Assembly (NCBI RefSeq): GCF_002153425.1
Contig: NZ_KZ119600.1
Location: 4,522,442-4,585,181 of the forward strand
DNA: 62,740 nucleotides
From: Litchfieldia alkalitelluris
GTDB lineage: Bacteria; Bacillota; Bacilli; Bacillales; Salisediminibacteriaceae
Reading direction: 5' to 3'
The notes beneath the pieces are model-generated. The model did no database searches and was not told the DNA's origin. It worked only from the letters and a program-made list of their open reading frames with translations. Made by a program: the position numbers and the translations under genes. Below, piece by piece: positions 26,127 through 33,922 of the stretch (position 1 is its first letter; each line of letters opens with the position of its first letter).

Positions 26127-28055
26127 ATGAGTAGTGCTTTATTTCAACCAATAACCATTCAATCAATGACGTTAAGAAATCGAGTATTGATGGGTTCCAT
26201 GCACGTTGGACTGGAAGGAACGGAAAATGGAGATGAAAAGTTAATTGAGTTTTACAAGCTTCGGGCAAAAAATGAAGTGGGCTTAATCGTTACAGGTGGA
26301 GCTGCTGTAACGGCTGAAGGTAGCGGTGGTAATGACTTCATGACAATTTACAATGATGAAGATGTGAACCGTTGGAAGCCCCTTACGTCTGGGGTTCATC
26401 AAGAAGGGGGTAAAATCGCACTCCAGCTTTTTCATGCAGGCCGTTATGCATATAAAGCATTAACAGGAAAGGATCCTGTCGCGCCATCTGCGATACAATC
26501 ACCAATCAACCCTGACCAGCCACGGGAAATGACAGAAGAAGATATTGAACGAACAATTCAAGCATTCGCTCATGGAGCAAGACGCGCAAAAGAAGCTGGG
26601 TTTGACGCCGTTGAAATAATGGGTTCTGAGGGTTATTTAATAAATCAATTCGTTTCCCCTGTAACAAATAAGCGGACGGACGATTGGGGAGGGAGCTTTG
26701 AAAACCGTATCAAGTTTTCCATAAGAATCGTAGAAGAAGTGCGGAAGCAGATAGGAAATGATTTTCCAATTATTTTCCGCATGTCAGGACTAGACCTTAT
26801 AGAAAACAGTACAACAGAAGCTGAAACCATTGAATGGGCTAAAATCCTTGAAGAAGCAGGGGCTGATGTCCTTAACATTGGAATTGGATGGCATGAATCT
26901 CGCGTACCTACTATTTCAATGAAGGTGCCACGCCTTCATTTTGTTCAGATTCCAGCTACTATTAAAAAACACGTATCCATTCCAGTAGTAGCAAGTAATC
27001 GAATCAATGATCCAAGAGACGCGGAAAAAGTACTTGATAAAGGTGATGCTGATCTCATTTCCATGGCTAGACCATTTTTGGCAGACCCTGAAATTTTAAC
27101 AAAGGCAAAAGACAATCGTTTTGAAGAGATCAATACGTGTATTGCCTGTAACCAAGCCTGTCTCGACCATGTATTTGAAGGTTTGCCCGCCTCTTGCCTT
27201 GTGAATCCGGAAGCTGGTAGGGAAACGGAACTAAAGCTTATTCCTGCTGCAAAACCAAAAAATGTCCTCGTTATTGGTGCAGGCCCCGCAGGACTTGAAG
27301 CAAGTCGAGTAGCTGCTGAACGGGGTCATCAAGTAACTTTGGTAGACGGGAAAGGTGAGATTGGTGGACAGCTAAATTATTCTAAGCGAATTCCTGGAAA
27401 ACAAGAGTTTTACGAAACATTAAGATATTACAAAGTCCAGTTGGAGCGCTTAGGGGTCCAAATATTGTTAAATCATACAATGCAAGAGTCAGACCCACTT
27501 TTTGAAAAAGCAGATGAAATTATTATGGCAACAGGTATCACTCCTCGAATACCAGAAATTCCTGGTGTAGAAAACAAAGCTATTGTATCGTACCGTGATG
27601 TTTTCGATGGAAAAGTTGAAGTCGGTTCGAACGTTATTATTATTGGTGGCGGTGGTATTGCATGTGACTTAGCCTTGTTTTTAAAAGAAAGGAATGTGGA
27701 CGTCACCTTGCTACAACGCAGTAAATCGTTCGCAAAAGGAATTGGTAAGACGACTCGTTGGGCAACGTTAATGGAGCTACGCCAGCAAAAAGTGCAGATG
27801 ATCGGTCGAATTGAAAGCTATAAGGAAATTACAGATGATGGAAAAACAGTTGTCTTCCAACATGATGGAAAGGAACAGCGCGTTACTGGAGACACTGTCA
27901 TTCTTGCAGCTGGCCAGCTAGTAAACAACGACCTAGCTTCACATCTTGAAGGGGAAGGGAAATCCGTTACTGTAATTGGCGGCGCTAAACATGCCATGGG
28001 CCTTGATGCTAAAAAGGCTATCTACGATGGCACGATTGTAGGAAGAACAATTTAA
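26127..28055 (+). CDS. 2,4-dienoyl-CoA reductase-type NADH:flavin oxidoreductase
   Basis: 642 residues, the three-part layout of FadH-type flavoenzymes. Residues 1-330 form an old-yellow-enzyme TIM barrel (FMN). Cysteines in CIACNQACLDH and a later CLVNPE ligate a 4Fe-4S cluster. Two dinucleotide-binding motifs follow (VLVIGAGPAGLEAS and VIIIGGGGIACDLA) for FAD and NAD(P)H. It is probably needed to degrade unsaturated fatty acids. The FadR-type operator upstream and the enoyl-CoA hydratase 21 bp downstream support this. Related enzymes also reduce other enones or trimethylamine. Confidence 0.9.
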   Translation: MSSALFQPITIQSMTLRNRVLMGSMHVGLEGTENGDEKLIEFYKLRAKNEVGLIVTGGAAVTAEGSGGNDFMTIYNDEDVNRWKPLTSGVHQEGGKIALQLFHAGRYAYKALTGKDPVAPSAIQSPINPDQPREMTEEDIERTIQAFAHGARRAKEAGFDAVEIMGSEGYLINQFVSPVTNKRTDDWGGSFENRIKFSIRIVEEVRKQIGNDFPIIFRMSGLDLIENSTTEAETIEWAKILEEAGADVLNIGIGWHESRVPTISMKVPRLHFVQIPATIKKHVSIPVVASNRINDPRDAEKVLDKGDADLISMARPFLADPEILTKAKDNRFEEINTCIACNQACLDHVFEGLPASCLVNPEAGRETELKLIPAAKPKNVLVIGAGPAGLEASRVAAERGHQVTLVDGKGEIGGQLNYSKRIPGKQEFYETLRYYKVQLERLGVQILLNHTMQESDPLFEKADEIIMATGITPRIPEIPGVENKAIVSYRDVFDGKVEVGSNVIIIGGGGIACDLALFLKERNVDVTLLQRSKSFAKGIGKTTRWATLMELRQQKVQMIGRIESYKEITDDGKTVVFQHDGKEQRVTGDTVILAAGQLVNNDLASHLEGEGKSVTVIGGAKHAMGLDAKKAIYDGTIVGRTI

Positions 28056-28076
28056 TTTTTTGAGGAGCTGATTACA

Positions 28077-28826
28077 ATGTCCGAATCTAATAAAAACACA
28101 GTTTTGTATGAAGAAAATGATGGCGTCGCTGTTATTAGATTGAATCGTCCACACGTAAAAAACGCTATCAATAAAGAGATGCATCGGGATCTGTACGATG
28201 CATTTGATCGAGCTAGAAAGGCAGATGACGTGAAAGTCATTTTACTGACGGGACAGGAAAACTCTTTTTCTAGCGGAGCAGATATTAAGAGCATTCCTAT
28301 AGATGAAATGGAAAGCTTTGATCATGGAGAGTACTTGCGAGATACTTACAATAAGTTGATTCTTTTGATAGATTCTATTGAAAAGCCAGTCGTGGCCCAT
28401 TTGAACGGAACGGCTGTAGGAGCTGGATTAAGTATTGCTTTAGCATGCGATTATCGAGTTGCTTCTGATGATGCAAAACTCGCATTGAGCTTCTTTGGAA
28501 TTGGGCTGACTCCTGACGCTGGTGCATCCTACTTCCTCCCGAGACTTGTCGGTCTCTCTAAGGCGATGGAAATTGCATTAGGAGGTCCCTTATCTGCAAA
28601 GGAAGCACTTGAAGTTGGTTTAATTCACAGGATTGGTGATCCGAATCCATTGGTAGAATCACTGAAGCAGGCACCAGCACCAGCATTCGCCTGGATGAAA
28701 AAGAACATGAAAGCTGGCTGCCACCTCCCTCTCGATCAAGTCCTGGAGCTTGAAGTGGAAGGTCAACGACAGGCAGGCAAGTCAAAAGCACACTTTATGG
28801 CCGTTTCAAAGTTTATCAAGAGATAG
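28077..28826 (+). CDS. enoyl-CoA hydratase/isomerase family protein
   Basis: 249-residue crotonase-fold protein. ATG follows GAGGAGCTG. Oxyanion-hole and CoA motifs are visible: SSGADIKSIP, HLNGTAVGAGLSIALACDYRVASDDAKLALSFFGIGLTPDAG. Beta-oxidation hydration or double-bond isomerisation is likely from its operon with the dienoyl-CoA reductase. The first catalytic Glu of true hydratases appears replaced (NGTAVGAG), so isomerase or other acyl-CoA activity should be kept open. Confidence 0.9.
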   Translation: MSESNKNTVLYEENDGVAVIRLNRPHVKNAINKEMHRDLYDAFDRARKADDVKVILLTGQENSFSSGADIKSIPIDEMESFDHGEYLRDTYNKLILLIDSIEKPVVAHLNGTAVGAGLSIALACDYRVASDDAKLALSFFGIGLTPDAGASYFLPRLVGLSKAMEIALGGPLSAKEALEVGLIHRIGDPNPLVESLKQAPAPAFAWMKKNMKAGCHLPLDQVLELEVEGQRQAGKSKAHFMAVSKFIKR

Positions 28827-28915
28827 GGTTTGATTGAAAAACTCACGTGCTGCTTTTGGTTTCAAGTGGTGACTTTTTCGCCCTGTTTTTAGCTACAAGA
28901 ACTTCCTTTCTCAGG

Positions 28916-28960
28916 AAAAACTTCAGCCTCCCTCTAGCATGTGGGGGGCTGAAGTTTTTA
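28916..28960 (+). terminator. intrinsic terminator of the fatty-acid operon
   Basis: AAAAACTTCAGCCTCCC (28916-28932) is inverted at about 28943-28959, ending in a T-run. Confidence 0.88.
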
Positions 28961-29011
28961 ATTTGCTAGTGAAGAAAGCTTAAATCGGGCTTCTTGCTCT
29001 ACAAAGAAAGT

Positions 29012-29124
29012 GTAATTAACTTGGTTTAATTTACCGAAGCAGCACTTCCTCCTTCTTAAAGGGAAATTAAACTCGATTTATTTTACCGAAGCAGCGCGTA
29101 CTCCTTCTTAAAGGGAAATTAAAC
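29012..29124. repeat. small array with 52-bp period (two clear units, one decayed)
   Basis: ACCGAAGCAGC recurs at 29033 and 29085, and the arm AAATTAAAC at 29064 and 29116, both exactly 52 bp apart. In unit one GTTTAATTT (29024-29032) is the perfect inverse of AAATTAAAC (29064-29072). A decayed arm lies near 29012. Confidence 0.7.
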
Positions 29125-29262
29125 CCACTGTCATTCAATAAACCTTAAACCAATGATGCACTTCCCCATGAAATAACTCGCCACCAATAGCTAGAATTTC
29201 ACAGCAAATTCTCAACCTACTCTTCCATATATCATAAAACAACCCTTTATAGAGCCAAGTTT

Positions 29263-29291
29263 TTGGTTTTTCGAATACGACCTAGTATAAT
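29263..29291 (+). promoter_or_regulatory. SigA-type promoter of hemQ
   Basis: TTGGTT (29263-29268), 17 bp, TATAAT (29286-29291), about 80 bp before the hemQ start. Confidence 0.5.
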
Positions 29292-29370
29292 ATGAAGTAG
29301 AAGCAAACTATATTAAGTATTTCACATGATATAGTCACATAAATGAAAGCTAGAAATGGAGGATCAATTA

Positions 29371-30114
29371 ATGAGTGAACCGGCAAAAACACTAGAGGGT
29401 TGGTTTTGTTTACATGATTTCCGTACCATCAATTGGGCAGAATGGCGCAAGCTTGATTCTGAGGAACGGGAACAAATAATGGGTGAATTTTTGAACCTGT
29501 TGGAAAATTGGAATGAAACGCAAACTAAGTTTGAAGGTAGTCATGCATTGTACAGTATCGTAGGACAAAAAGCTGATTTTATGATCATGCTACTTAGACC
29601 TACAATGGACGAGCTTAATGAGCTTGAAAATGCTTTTAATAAAACACGTTTTGCAGAATACACAATTCCTGCATACTCTTACGTGTCAGTAGTAGAGTTA
29701 AGTAACTATTTACCTGCTGATAAAGATCCTAATGAGGATCCTGAAATTCAAGCACGTTTAAAACCAATTCTACCAAAATGGCAATATGTCTGTTTTTATC
29801 CAATGGACAAGCGACGTGATGGAAACGATAACTGGTACATGCTCCCAATGGAAGAGCGTCGTACTCTCATGAGAAGTCATGGAATGATAGGTAGACAGTA
29901 TGCAGGAAAAGTGCGTCAAATTATTTCTGGTTCTGTAGGTTTTGATGATTGGGAATGGGGAGTTACTCTTTTTGCACATGATGTACTACAATTCAAAAAG
30001 CTCGTTTACGAAATGCGTTTTGACGAAGTAAGTGCCCGCTATGGTGAATTTGGTTCATTCTTTGTTGGTACATTACTTGAAGAAGATAAAGTTAAATCGT
30101 TTTTGCATATTTAA
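29371..30114 (+). CDS. hemQ: coproheme decarboxylase HemQ
   Basis: Last step of the coproporphyrin-dependent haem pathway of Gram-positives: oxidative decarboxylation of coproheme to haem b with peroxide. 247 residues from ATG 29371 behind GGAGG; an ATG 15 bp earlier overlaps that site. Residues matching the active site are Tyr143 and Lys147 in FYPMDKRR and proximal His170 in MRSHG. Chlorite-dismutase-like fold. The neighbourhood with pta and cwlJ matches B. subtilis ywfI. Confidence 0.96.
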   Translation: MSEPAKTLEGWFCLHDFRTINWAEWRKLDSEEREQIMGEFLNLLENWNETQTKFEGSHALYSIVGQKADFMIMLLRPTMDELNELENAFNKTRFAEYTIPAYSYVSVVELSNYLPADKDPNEDPEIQARLKPILPKWQYVCFYPMDKRRDGNDNWYMLPMEERRTLMRSHGMIGRQYAGKVRQIISGSVGFDDWEWGVTLFAHDVLQFKKLVYEMRFDEVSARYGEFGSFFVGTLLEEDKVKSFLHI

Positions 30115-30139
30115 TTAAAAGAAGATAAATATGTCTTTC

Positions 30140-30180
30140 GAAGGCGTCACCAACATATCTTGGTGAGGTCTTCTTTTTTT
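30140..30180 (+). terminator. intrinsic terminator of hemQ
   Basis: GAAGGCGTCACCAA (30140-30153) pairs with TTGGTGAGGTCTTC (30160-30173), followed by seven T. Confidence 0.85.
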
Positions 30181-30301
30181 ACCCAAAAATGCATCACCAT
30201 CTTCTAGGTATTAGCATATGTATTTATTGTGGGCTAAAGGTGTGCCTCAACCCAATGTAAAGCGGTGCTAAAAAAGATTTGTATCATTCAACTTGTCCTT
30301 T

Positions 30302-30331
30302 GTCATAGGCTTAATTACCAAATCATACAAA
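30302..30331 (+). promoter_or_regulatory. candidate SigE promoter of cwlJ-gerQ
   Basis: GTCATAG (30302-30308), 15 bp, CATACAAA (30324-30331), close to the mother-cell SigE consensus (-35 with ATA, -10 CATACANT). cwlJ is SigE-dependent in B. subtilis. Confidence 0.5.
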
Positions 30332-30434
30332 TACAATAGTGGTTGTAGAGAGTAATGGAAGTTGACAAATGACAGTATTGAATTTCATTAAACACCTATT
30401 TACAACTTCATATTACTTCAAAGGGGGTGTTTTA

Positions 30435-30866
30435 TTGGCTGTCATAAAAGCTAGGGAAAATGATATTGCCCTCCTTGCCCGGCTCATGCGTGCTGAAGCT
30501 GAAGGGGAAGGAGAATTAGGAATGCTGAAAGCTGGTAACGTAATGGTTAACCGAGTTCGTGCAGACTGTTTGGATTTTACAGATATTAATGATGTAGAAA
30601 GAATGGTGTTTCAGTCTCCTGGTGGCTTTGAAGCCGTTCAGAAAAGCTATTTTTATCAGCATGCACGTGAAAAAGATAAACGACTGGCCAGAAAGTTAAT
30701 CCAAGGGGAGCGGCATCACCCAGCAGAGTTTTCACTTTGGTTTTTCAGGCCTGAAGGAGCATGCCCTGCCCAATGGTTTGGACAATGGAATACTGGCCGC
30801 TACAAATTACACTGCTTCTTTTCACCTTTACAATCTGAATGTCCTTCTGTTTACTCGACCTATTAG
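30435..30866 (+). CDS. cwlJ: spore cortex-lytic enzyme CwlJ
   Basis: Hydrolase of the cortex peptidoglycan during germination, placed in the coat. 143 residues from TTG 30435 behind AAGGGGGTG, giving the typical start (M)AVIKARENDIALLARLMRAEAEGEGE; the longer frame from 30369 adds 22 unrelated residues. The Hydrolase_2 Glu-containing motif RAEAEGEGELGM and the aromatic end LWFFRPEGACPAQWFGQWNTGRYKLHC are typical. Followed 43 bp later by gerQ, its partner. Confidence 0.95.
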   Translation: MAVIKARENDIALLARLMRAEAEGEGELGMLKAGNVMVNRVRADCLDFTDINDVERMVFQSPGGFEAVQKSYFYQHAREKDKRLARKLIQGERHHPAEFSLWFFRPEGACPAQWFGQWNTGRYKLHCFFSPLQSECPSVYSTY

Positions 30867-30909
30867 CAACCATTTTTTTGAAGATAAATCTATTTAAAGG
30901 AGTGATTAT

Positions 30910-31359
30910 ATGTATCCACAGCAAGGACAACAAGGCTATCCAGGATATGCTTATCCAGGAACAGGAGCGCAGGCGGGTGGATTACCTGGTCAACAAATGC
31001 CAGCCCCTCCTGGATATTATCAACAGTATTTACAAGCACAGCAAGCTCAAATTGCGCAAGCACCAGGTCAGCTACCAATTGAACAATCTTATATTGAGAA
31101 CATTCTCCGTTTAAACCGAGGTAAGGTTGGAACATTCTATATGACGTTTGAATACAATGAGCGTTGGAATGCAAAAGTTTTCAAAGGAGTTATTGAGGCT
31201 GCGGGGCGAGATCATATCATTATAAGTGATCCACAGACAGGTAAGAGGTACTTATTACTTATGGTTAATCTCGACTATGTAACTTTTGATGAAGAATTGA
31301 AGTACGATGCTGCCTTTGGTGGAGAACAGGCAGAGCTTGATACTTTCTCACCAAGATAA
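30910..31359 (+). CDS. gerQ: spore coat protein GerQ
   Basis: 149 residues; ATG behind AAAGGAGTG. The first 60 residues are Gln/Gly/Pro/Tyr-rich (YPQQGQQGYPGYAYPGTG), followed by a conserved domain (SYIENILRLNRGKVGTFYMTFEYN). GerQ is cross-linked by transglutaminase in the coat and is needed to hold CwlJ there, which explains the shared operon. Expressed in the mother cell in relatives. Confidence 0.95.
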   Translation: MYPQQGQQGYPGYAYPGTGAQAGGLPGQQMPAPPGYYQQYLQAQQAQIAQAPGQLPIEQSYIENILRLNRGKVGTFYMTFEYNERWNAKVFKGVIEAAGRDHIIISDPQTGKRYLLLMVNLDYVTFDEELKYDAAFGGEQAELDTFSPR

Positions 31360-31364
31360 TAAGA

Positions 31365-31400
31365 AAAGATGAAGTGACTTGGTCATTGGCCACAAAACTA
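31365..31400. repeat. dispersed-element left-end relic
   Basis: AAAGATGAAGTGACTTGGTC plus ATTGGCCACAAAACT is a diverged copy of the start of the element at 14649. Confidence 0.5.
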
Positions 31401-31445
31401 GAGGAGGTTGTTCCAAAGTTTGAAACTTTTGGAACAGCCTCCCTC
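31401..31445. terminator. hairpin between convergent gerQ and ywdK
   Basis: GAGGAGGTTGTTCCAAAGTT is inverted as CTTTTGGAACAGCCTCCCTC around GAAA. Long stable stem with only a weak T-tract. Confidence 0.65.
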
Positions 31446-31484
31446 TACTTTCTTATGACTAATATTCTAATGAGTATTTCTTTT

Positions 31485-31856
31485 CTAATGATTTAGTGCT
31501 GCTAAAAAGACAAGTACCCAGCCTACTAAAAAGGCTACACCACCAATAGGCGTAATCGCACCTAAAATGGATATTCCAGTCATACTTAGTACGTAAAGAC
31601 TTCCCGAAAATATAATGATACCAATGAAAAAAGCCCATCCGGCACCTTGCAAAAGTCCAGTCGATCCCATGAAATTCATTAAAATTGCTACTGCAATGAT
31701 AGCTAATGAATGTATCATATGGTACTGCACAGCAGTCTCATACGTCGCCAAATATCCCCCCGCCTCCAAACGAGGTTTTAGTGCATGTGCGCCGAACGCC
31801 CCTAAAGCCACAAATAAAAATGAAGAGATACTGCCTAACATTAGGAATAATTTCAT
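31485..31856 (-). CDS. ywdK: DUF423 membrane protein YwdK
   Basis: 123 residues from ATG 31856 behind AAAGGAG. Four membrane segments; signature ALGAFGAHALKPRLEAGGYLATYETAVQYHMIHSLA as in YwdK/YgdD proteins. Small conserved inner-membrane protein of unknown role. Confidence 0.88.
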   Translation of the reverse strand: MKLFLMLGSISSFLFVALGAFGAHALKPRLEAGGYLATYETAVQYHMIHSLAIIAVAILMNFMGSTGLLQGAGWAFFIGIIIFSGSLYVLSMTGISILGAITPIGGVAFLVGWVLVFLAALNH

Positions 31857-32033
31857 TATGTATTCTCCTTTGCACAAATGATATCGATATACTCTGAACA
31901 AAGAATATCATACTTTTTATGGAGTACAAAAAATCGTGCATCATCAACATTTGAATATTTTTCCTCATGAATGACTCTTTAAGGTAAGTTTTTCACATCT
32001 GCTTTGTCATCTACTCTAAATTCTACTCCAAAA

Positions 32034-32080
32034 AGAAGAGGATGCCACCAAATTTTATACTTTTGGGACATCCTCTCTTA
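32034..32080 (-). terminator. intrinsic terminator of the 32141-32455 gene
   Basis: AAGAGGATGCCACCAAA pairs imperfectly with TTTTGGGACATCCTCTCTT; a T-rich tract follows on the minus strand. Confidence 0.6.
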
Positions 32081-32140
32081 TATTTGTATGCTTTTTAAAA
32101 TTATGACACCCTAACGAAAATCAACCACCTAAGAAGACCT

Positions 32141-32455
32141 CTACCTGTTTTTTAAGAAAACAGAAAGTGCCTTTTCTATCCGCTCCGTATCTGCATTATC
32201 AGCTGAATGAACAATGATATGATCCCCTGTGACTTCCATATTAACATGACCAAAACCTTGTTGGTGTAGGAAATCTGAAATAGCAGAGGCATCTTCCTGT
32301 TGAACTAGAAAAGTATGTTTACCGATGTAATCATCATTCACGTAAAGGTCATAGCTATCTTCGTTTAACTTCACATTTGCATCTCCGTCATATGCGTTAT
32401 TAACAAGAAACATTGGTAATACACCAGGTATCCCTGCTTGCGTATTATTGTACAT
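32141..32455 (-). CDS. hypothetical protein (104 aa)
   Basis: ATG follows a strong AAAGGAGGG. Soluble and acidic. An N-terminal NNTQAGIPGVLPMFL segment, then alternating strands (YDLYVNDDYIGKHTFLV) and a C-terminal alpha/beta part (ISDFLHQQGFGHVNMEVTGDHIIVHS) ending in a helix. No family recognised. Monocistronic. Confidence 0.65.
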   Translation of the reverse strand: MYNNTQAGIPGVLPMFLVNNAYDGDANVKLNEDSYDLYVNDDYIGKHTFLVQQEDASAISDFLHQQGFGHVNMEVTGDHIIVHSADNADTERIEKALSVFLKNR

Positions 32456-32632
32456 AGAGTAACCCTCCTTTCCCCTTATTTTTTCCTACAATAAAAAAAC
32501 AATGTATTTCATTTGTGATGAAAATAACACTCACATATAATTAAACTACATTAAAATTTATTGATAATTTTTGCTACAGATATTTCCCTTTCTGCGGGTG
32601 GCTTGAAAAAATGTTTGAAAGGAGTGTCATGA

Positions 32633-33265
32633 TTGAATAAAAATAAAGTAAATGTACGGCAGTATACTGTTGAGGACTTTGAAAAACTGTTGATCATACA
32701 AAAGGAAGCATTTCCTCCACCTTTTCCAGAGGAACTTTGGTGGAATGTAGAGCAAATCAAAGCACATGTGACTACATTCCCTGAAGGTGCTCTATTAGCA
32801 GAGGTTGATGGAGTCCCTGTGGGGTCCGCAACGTCCCTTCTTACATACTACGACGGCACTCCTCACACTTGGGAAGAAGTTGCAGATAATGGCTATATTA
32901 AGGGTAGTCATCAGCCAAACGGGGATAGTTTATACGGAATAGATTTATGCGTGCGTCCAAGCTATAGGGGAAAAGGAATTGCGCAAGCACTATATCAGGC
33001 TAGAAAACAAACCGTGATGGATTTAGGTCTTCAGCGATTTATTGCAGGATGCCGCATTCCAAATTTCCATGAATTTGCAAAACAAATGTCTGTGGAGAAG
33101 TATGTGGAAAAAGTACAAGCTGGAGAACTCCATGACTTAGTATTATCGTTTATGTTAAAGCAAGGATTAATACCAATCCAAATCATGCCTAACTATTTAG
33201 ACGATGAAGAATCATTGGATTACGCTGTAATTGTAGAATGGAAAAACCCAAGCTTCTCTTCATAA
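32633..33265 (+). CDS. GNAT family N-acetyltransferase
   Basis: 210 residues, TTG start behind AAAGGAGTG. Acetyl-CoA binding motif A is IDLCVRPSYRGKGIAQALYQARKQ; an N-terminal PPPFPEELWW and long helical insert are similar to acetyltransferases of unknown substrate in Bacillus. Soluble. Its stop codon lies inside the terminator stem. Confidence 0.88.
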   Translation: MNKNKVNVRQYTVEDFEKLLIIQKEAFPPPFPEELWWNVEQIKAHVTTFPEGALLAEVDGVPVGSATSLLTYYDGTPHTWEEVADNGYIKGSHQPNGDSLYGIDLCVRPSYRGKGIAQALYQARKQTVMDLGLQRFIAGCRIPNFHEFAKQMSVEKYVEKVQAGELHDLVLSFMLKQGLIPIQIMPNYLDDEESLDYAVIVEWKNPSFSS

Positions 33266-33280
33266 GGGAGCTTGGGATTT
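33247..33280 (+). terminator. terminator overlapping the GNAT stop codon
   Basis: CCCAAGCTTCTC pairs with GGGAGCTTGGG around the stop; only a short T-tract follows. Confidence 0.55.
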
Positions 33281-33305
33281 CTATTACATTTGGCTACCCT
33301 TAAAA

Positions 33306-33450
33306 TAGGTTTGTTGGAAACAAACTACAGTCTACTCCCTTTCCGTGGGCGGATCGGGAGCCTCCTCGTTGCTTCGCTACTGTGGGGTCTCCCCTGATCT
33401 CGCTCTTCCCACAGGAGTCTCCTAGACTTCCGTTTGTTCCAACAGTATAT
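33306..33450. repeat. dispersed palindromic element (GGTTTGTTGGAA type)
   Basis: GGTTTGTTGGAAACAAACTA at the left is inverted by GTTTGTTCCAAC at the right. Inside are CTTTCCGTGGGCGGATCGGG, GGGGTCTCCCCTGATCTCGC and CCCACAGGAGTCTCC. Such elements are common in Bacillus intergenic regions. Left 35 bp match 18640. Confidence 0.7.
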
Positions 33451-33559
33451 CCAAATAATAAATTTCATCTACCATGGTGCAATTAAAATTGATTGGGTAT
33501 CTATGTTGAACTTTGATGGCGATTCTTTATCAACATTCTTCTTTAATAGAGATTTACAT

Positions 33560-33892
33560 TTAAAAATCCAACAGGCTATCGCTTTCTGGTTCTTCATCTG
33601 GGTCGTAAATGTTCATTCGGTCTTGCTGCTTACGAGATTTACCTACATTTTGATTCCCATCTGAACTTTTTGCCAAATCATTCACAGAAGCATGTTTTAC
33701 AACTGGCGCTTCCTTCCTCTTATAGGTTGATTCCGTATCAGAGGATAACAGTAACTCACAATACGTTTTGATGGCAGCAGCCTGTTCCTTATAAGTTGAT
33801 GTGCCACCAGCCTCTTCTTGAAGGAGTGAATCTTTAAGTTTCTCTAGTTCAGCCTCCATTTTTTCAACCACAATTCTTGCTGGGATATTCAC
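33560..33892 (-). CDS. ywdI: DUF5327 family protein YwdI
   Basis: 110 residues from GTG 33892; the upstream in-frame ATG sits before the GGGAGG ribosome site. A helical N-terminus (IPARIVVEKMEAELEKLKDSL), a Ser/Lys-rich middle and an acidic tail ending DEEPESDSLLDF. Soluble, function unknown. In B. subtilis it lies next to ung; here pepF and several genes separate them. Confidence 0.7.
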   Translation of the reverse strand: MNIPARIVVEKMEAELEKLKDSLLQEEAGGTSTYKEQAAAIKTYCELLLSSDTESTYKRKEAPVVKHASVNDLAKSSDGNQNVGKSRKQQDRMNIYDPDEEPESDSLLDF

Positions 33893-33922
33893 AGACGCGC
33901 CTCCCTTCTGCATTTTCTCTGT

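Noticed and set aside
28558-28791. Minus-strand frame inside the enoyl-CoA hydratase gene
   Set aside because: Shadow frame without start signals.
33434-33664. 76-codon plus-strand frame
   Set aside because: Overlaps ywdI on the other strand and the end of a dispersed element; no ribosome site.
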